Source: JAZDKP01 sp043802925 (lineage in GTDB: Bacteria > Fibrobacterota > OXYB2-FULL-49-7 > JAEUSG01). From it: a stretch of 51,351 bases of DNA. The stretch is from the NCBI GenBank assembly GCA_043802925.1, contig JAZDKP010000034.1:1-51351 (forward strand), given 5' to 3'. The notes under the pieces were generated by a model, which worked only from the letters and a program-made list of their open reading frames with translations, was not told where the DNA came from and did not search any database. Made by a program: the position numbers and the translations under genes. How positions within the stretch are numbered: position 1 is the stretch's first letter; every line of letters begins with the position of its first letter. Shown piece by piece: positions 48,980-51,351 of this stretch.

Positions 48980-49813
48980 TCAGCCCTTCTTCGGCAGAAA
49001 ATTCTGTTTGGTCACGATGCTGCGTCCTAATTCTTTTTCCGTCTCTTTGCGCGCGGTCCCTGCCACCCTGCCGCCCCGTTTTGCGACAATCTTGTTTTTC
49101 TCAAACGTTTCCGGCTTTTCCTGTTCGGAGATTTCGGTGGTGACGCGTTCACCCAGCATGGTAAAAATCAGCTCCAGATCGCTCATGTGGTCGCGCAAGT
49201 TCTGATTGGGCCGGTTCAACCCTTTCAGCTTTTTATATTCCGAGGGAGTAAGATCGAATGCGGCTTTTGAGATTTCAGACGTCAGTATGGCAAAGTCACG
49301 TTTGGATTGGATGCCCCTTTCCCGCCACTCATCAGTAAGATTTTGCCGGATGGCAATGCCGCGCAGCCGTTTATCGATCCAATCCTTGGGATACCCTTTT
49401 TTTTCATAGAGTTCCTTCATGCGGTTCTGCGCCAGTTCAGGATTTTCGATTTCCTGCACCCGTTCGTACCCCACCTTTGCGAGCCAGCGCTTGAACGGCT
49501 CAGCTTTGGGCGAGGGAATGGACTGGATGATGCGGAAAACGCCTTCGGTATTGGCGCAATTGAGCATCTGCGGGCCACCAGAAGTCTGAATGGAAAGGGG
49601 GGTGACAATTTGTCCCCACCCTTTGCCAAATTCTTCATCCCGATCGCGCATTTTCCTGATATAATCTTTTGCATCAGGCGTATCTGTAAGGACTTGGACA
49701 ACATCGGAAACAACAAACCACCATTCATTGTTATGAATGGTTTTCCGGATTTCCCGTCCATTAAAGAGGGCGATTTGGGTGCTGTCAGTTCTTTTTGGCA
49801 AGTTTTCGGACAT
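48980..49813 (-). CDS. Bro-N domain (phage antirepressor-like/DinD-like) protein
   Basis: This 277-residue protein has an N-terminal Bro-N domain (FNGREIRKTIHNNEWWFVVSDVVQVL, GGPQMLNCANTEGVFRIIQSIPSPKAEPFKRWLA) and a Lys/Arg/Glu-rich C-terminal part. It resembles chromosomal phage-antirepressor-like and DinD proteins, some induced by DNA damage. The direct repeat TGGTGTCTC (49813-49821 and 49836-49844) flanks the start region. No other phage genes are near, so a stray accessory gene is likely. Confidence 0.8.
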   Translation of the reverse strand: MSENLPKRTDSTQIALFNGREIRKTIHNNEWWFVVSDVVQVLTDTPDAKDYIRKMRDRDEEFGKGWGQIVTPLSIQTSGGPQMLNCANTEGVFRIIQSIPSPKAEPFKRWLAKVGYERVQEIENPELAQNRMKELYEKKGYPKDWIDKRLRGIAIRQNLTDEWRERGIQSKRDFAILTSEISKAAFDLTPSEYKKLKGLNRPNQNLRDHMSDLELIFTMLGERVTTEISEQEKPETFEKNKIVAKRGGRVAGTARKETEKELGRSIVTKQNFLPKKG

Positions 49814-49844
49814 GGTGTCTCCACATTTTCAGGTTTGGTGTCTC
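49813..49844. repeat. Direct repeat at the Bro-N gene start
   Basis: TGGTGTCTC occurs at 49813-49821 (touching the start codon on the minus strand) and again at 49836-49844, 23 bases apart, about two helical turns. A binding site for the Bro-N protein itself or another regulator is possible. Confidence 0.35.
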
Positions 49845-49943
49845 ACGCATTGAAACAACCATAATATAACACCATCACCCGACAAATTCTGTCGTTTCAA
49901 AATATGCTTCAGGTTTGTCCCTGGAATCAGCATACGCGTCTCT

Positions 49944-50450
49944 TTAAATTGATTTTGTATACCGTACTTCAACCGCTGAAATATGCTCAAGATGTTTTTC
50001 CGTTCCATCCGGTTTGTAACCGTTTTTATCATAGAAATTGCGCCCTATCTTGTTCTTTTTCAACACCCAGATAACAATTTCATGATTGCCTCGTTTGACA
50101 GCCTGGCTTTCGCAGAAGGCCAGCAGTTTCTGGCCAAAACCGTGACGCAGATGGTTCGGATCAATATAAATACCCCATAACTCAAAAACATTATCTGTTT
50201 TATCTTTATCGCGGCATTTGCCGATGGTAAGATGGCCATAGGTAAAATCGTTGTTTTCTATGACGTACGTTTCGACCAGGCCGGTTTTGATTGCCTTGCC
50301 GTGGAAAGCGGCGCAGTTTTCAAGCGACATCTTTTTGAGATACTTGTAAGGAACAATTCCTTTATATGCAAAACGCCAGCCCGTGATATGGATTTCAGCA
50401 ATCCGGGGAGCGTCCTGAACTGTGGCTTTGCGGATTATTGTTTTTGACAT
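49944..50450 (-). CDS. GNAT-family N-acetyltransferase
   Basis: This 168-residue protein has the GNAT acetyl-CoA site, here in ELWGIYIDPNHLRHGFGQKLLAF, and the C-terminal FYDKNGYKPDG signature. The N-terminus (IIRKATVQDAPRIAEIHITGWRFAYKGIVP) is typical of the subgroup of small-molecule acetyltransferases. The substrate is unknown. It begins 16 bases inside the end of rsgA and is likely co-transcribed with it. Confidence 0.86.
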   Translation of the reverse strand: MSKTIIRKATVQDAPRIAEIHITGWRFAYKGIVPYKYLKKMSLENCAAFHGKAIKTGLVETYVIENNDFTYGHLTIGKCRDKDKTDNVFELWGIYIDPNHLRHGFGQKLLAFCESQAVKRGNHEIVIWVLKKNKIGRNFYDKNGYKPDGTEKHLEHISAVEVRYTKSI

Positions 50451-51351
50451 TTCTTTTTCAATTGTTTGGCATACTTGCTGATGTCTTTCCAGCGCGCTTT
50501 CTCAATTGCGCTTGCTTTCATGGTCTGACGGTCCGACAGGTATGCGTATTCTTTTTTCAATTTCAAATAACTTTCAAAACGTTTCGGATCCAAAGTGCCG
50601 TTGTCCATGGCTTTCCGTACCGCGCAACCGGGTTCGTTTTCATGGCTGCAATCTTTGAAACGGCAGCTGTTTGCCAGTTCCGTAATGTCATTAAAAACCT
50701 GCTCCAGTCCTTTTTCATCGCCCCAAACCTGTATTTCACGCATTCCGGGTGTATCAATAACCATTCCACCCTCAGGAAGAAAGATCAGTTCTCGAAAAGT
50801 GGTCGTATGGCGCCCCCGGCTGCCCAATTCGCTTACCGCATTTACTTTAAGCCGGTCCGTTCCGAGCAGGGAATTAATTATGGTGGATTTTCCCACACCC
50901 GAAGAACCCAAAAATGCGATTGTTTTACCTGCTTGTATGTACTTTTTTAATTCTTCCAAATCTTTCTGGCGAAAGGCGCTGAGAGTGTAAACATCCACAC
51001 CTGCGGCAACAGCTTCAACTTCATGCTTCCGCTGTTTGGCTTCAGCACATAAATCGGATTTATTGAGAAGTATGACCGGCACGGCACCGCTATCCCAGGC
51101 GATGGACAGATAGCGTTCAATCCTTCGCAAATTAAAGTTGTCATCCAATCCGGTGATAATAAATATGGTGTCAATATTAGCGGCGACCGGTTGCTCTTCC
51201 GTGATTTCGCCAGCGACTTTGCGGCTGAAGACGCTTTTTCTTGGAAGAACCGCATGAATCATTGCCTTTTTTTCGCCAGGAACAATGGAAACCGCCACCC
51301 AATCGCCTACTGTTGGAAACCGGTTTTTGCTTTTGTTCTCAAATCTGAATT
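50435..51351 (-). CDS. rsgA: Ribosome small-subunit GTPase RsgA (5' end beyond the window)
   Basis: At least 305 residues are in the window; the frame is open to the right edge and the residues there (FPTVGDWVAVS) belong to the OB fold, so the start lies beyond 51351. The circularly permuted GTPase core has GSSGVGKST, the switch segment GRHTTTFREL, the DTPGMRE motif and NKSDL, followed by the zinc-knuckle CRFKDCSHENEPGC. RsgA releases assembly factors from 30S subunits. Nothing unusual is seen. Confidence 0.95.
   Translation of the reverse strand, partial: FRFENKSKNRFPTVGDWVAVSIVPGEKKAMIHAVLPRKSVFSRKVAGEITEEQPVAANIDTIFIITGLDDNFNLRRIERYLSIAWDSGAVPVILLNKSDLCAEAKQRKHEVEAVAAGVDVYTLSAFRQKDLEELKKYIQAGKTIAFLGSSGVGKSTIINSLLGTDRLKVNAVSELGSRGRHTTTFRELIFLPEGGMVIDTPGMREIQVWGDEKGLEQVFNDITELANSCRFKDCSHENEPGCAVRKAMDNGTLDPKRFESYLKLKKEYAYLSDRQTMKASAIEKARWKDISKYAKQLKKKCQKQ

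Overview
The window looks like a chromosomal segment (probably from a metagenome-assembled or draft genome) of an anaerobic, motile, double-membraned bacterium. Several features point to the Fibrobacterota/FCB side of the tree: a PorV/UPF0164-type outer-membrane protein beside a giant Ig-repeat surface protein, C-terminal FlgD-like/type-A sorting-like domains on two secreted proteins, many outer-membrane barrels, and a periplasmic [NiFe] hydrogenase with a tetraheme cytochrome c. No rRNA, tRNA, CRISPR array or insertion sequence was seen. Assignment to a phylum is inference; no search could be run.

Layout. 1-2.4 kb: an ArsR-controlled redox operon (ArsR, small ferredoxin, single-cysteine thioredoxin-like protein, CcdA-type membrane protein, zinc-ribbon protein, OsmC) behind a clear sigma-70-type promoter with an operator-like palindrome. 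2.4-8.6 kb: a surface-protein locus on the minus strand, in which a CBM9-like/Ig-repeat protein of about 1680 codons is split by one in-frame TAG, followed by a PorV-like gene. 8.8-17.6 kb: a minus-strand operon of tightly overlapping genes: CDP-glucose synthesis (rfbF, rfbG), an epimerase/reductase, a TPR protein, a cellulose-synthase-like glycosyltransferase, a membrane-anchored GH26-like hydrolase, a beta-propeller protein with a sorting-like tail and an outer-membrane barrel. This reads as a synthase-dependent exopolysaccharide system of unknown product and is the strongest candidate for an undescribed system here. 17.8-20.8 kb: ECF sigma factor, zinc-finger anti-sigma factor and a metal-sensor-like protein, divergent from a secreted Gly/Gln/Lys-rich protein with EF-hand-like loops and a barrel. 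20.8-23.5 kb: C_GCAxxG_C_C protein, VapBC toxin-antitoxin and a frameshifted MATE exporter.

23.6-29.7 kb: periplasmic [NiFe] hydrogenase (large and small subunits, maturation protease, tetraheme cytochrome c), directly behind a CHASE4-HAMP-PAS-HPt-ATPase kinase in the same orientation. 29.8-34.4 kb: a ZIP-like transporter with an inserted cyclic-nucleotide-binding domain, then motA-motB-PilZ behind a sigma-28-like promoter, then a small membrane protein. 34.5-35.1 kb: MntA-HepT toxin-antitoxin pair. 35.1-41.5 kb: EndoQ-like PHP nuclease whose first residues are encoded by a palindromic repeat, guanine deaminase, HrpB helicase, zinc metallopeptidase and small genes. 41.5-51.35 kb: astacin-like lipoprotein, YkgJ-type protein, an AAA+ regulator with an altered GAFTGA loop, DEAD-box helicase, PPK2, methyltransferase, a BrnT/CopG-like toxin-antitoxin pair, GIY-YIG and Bro-N proteins, GNAT, and RsgA running off the right edge.

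Two genes are clearly interrupted (the giant surface protein by TAG, MATE by a one-base shift) and a lipoprotein fragment may be a third. Each could be a real lesion or a sequencing error. Two kinds of GC-rich palindromic repeat lie between or inside genes.
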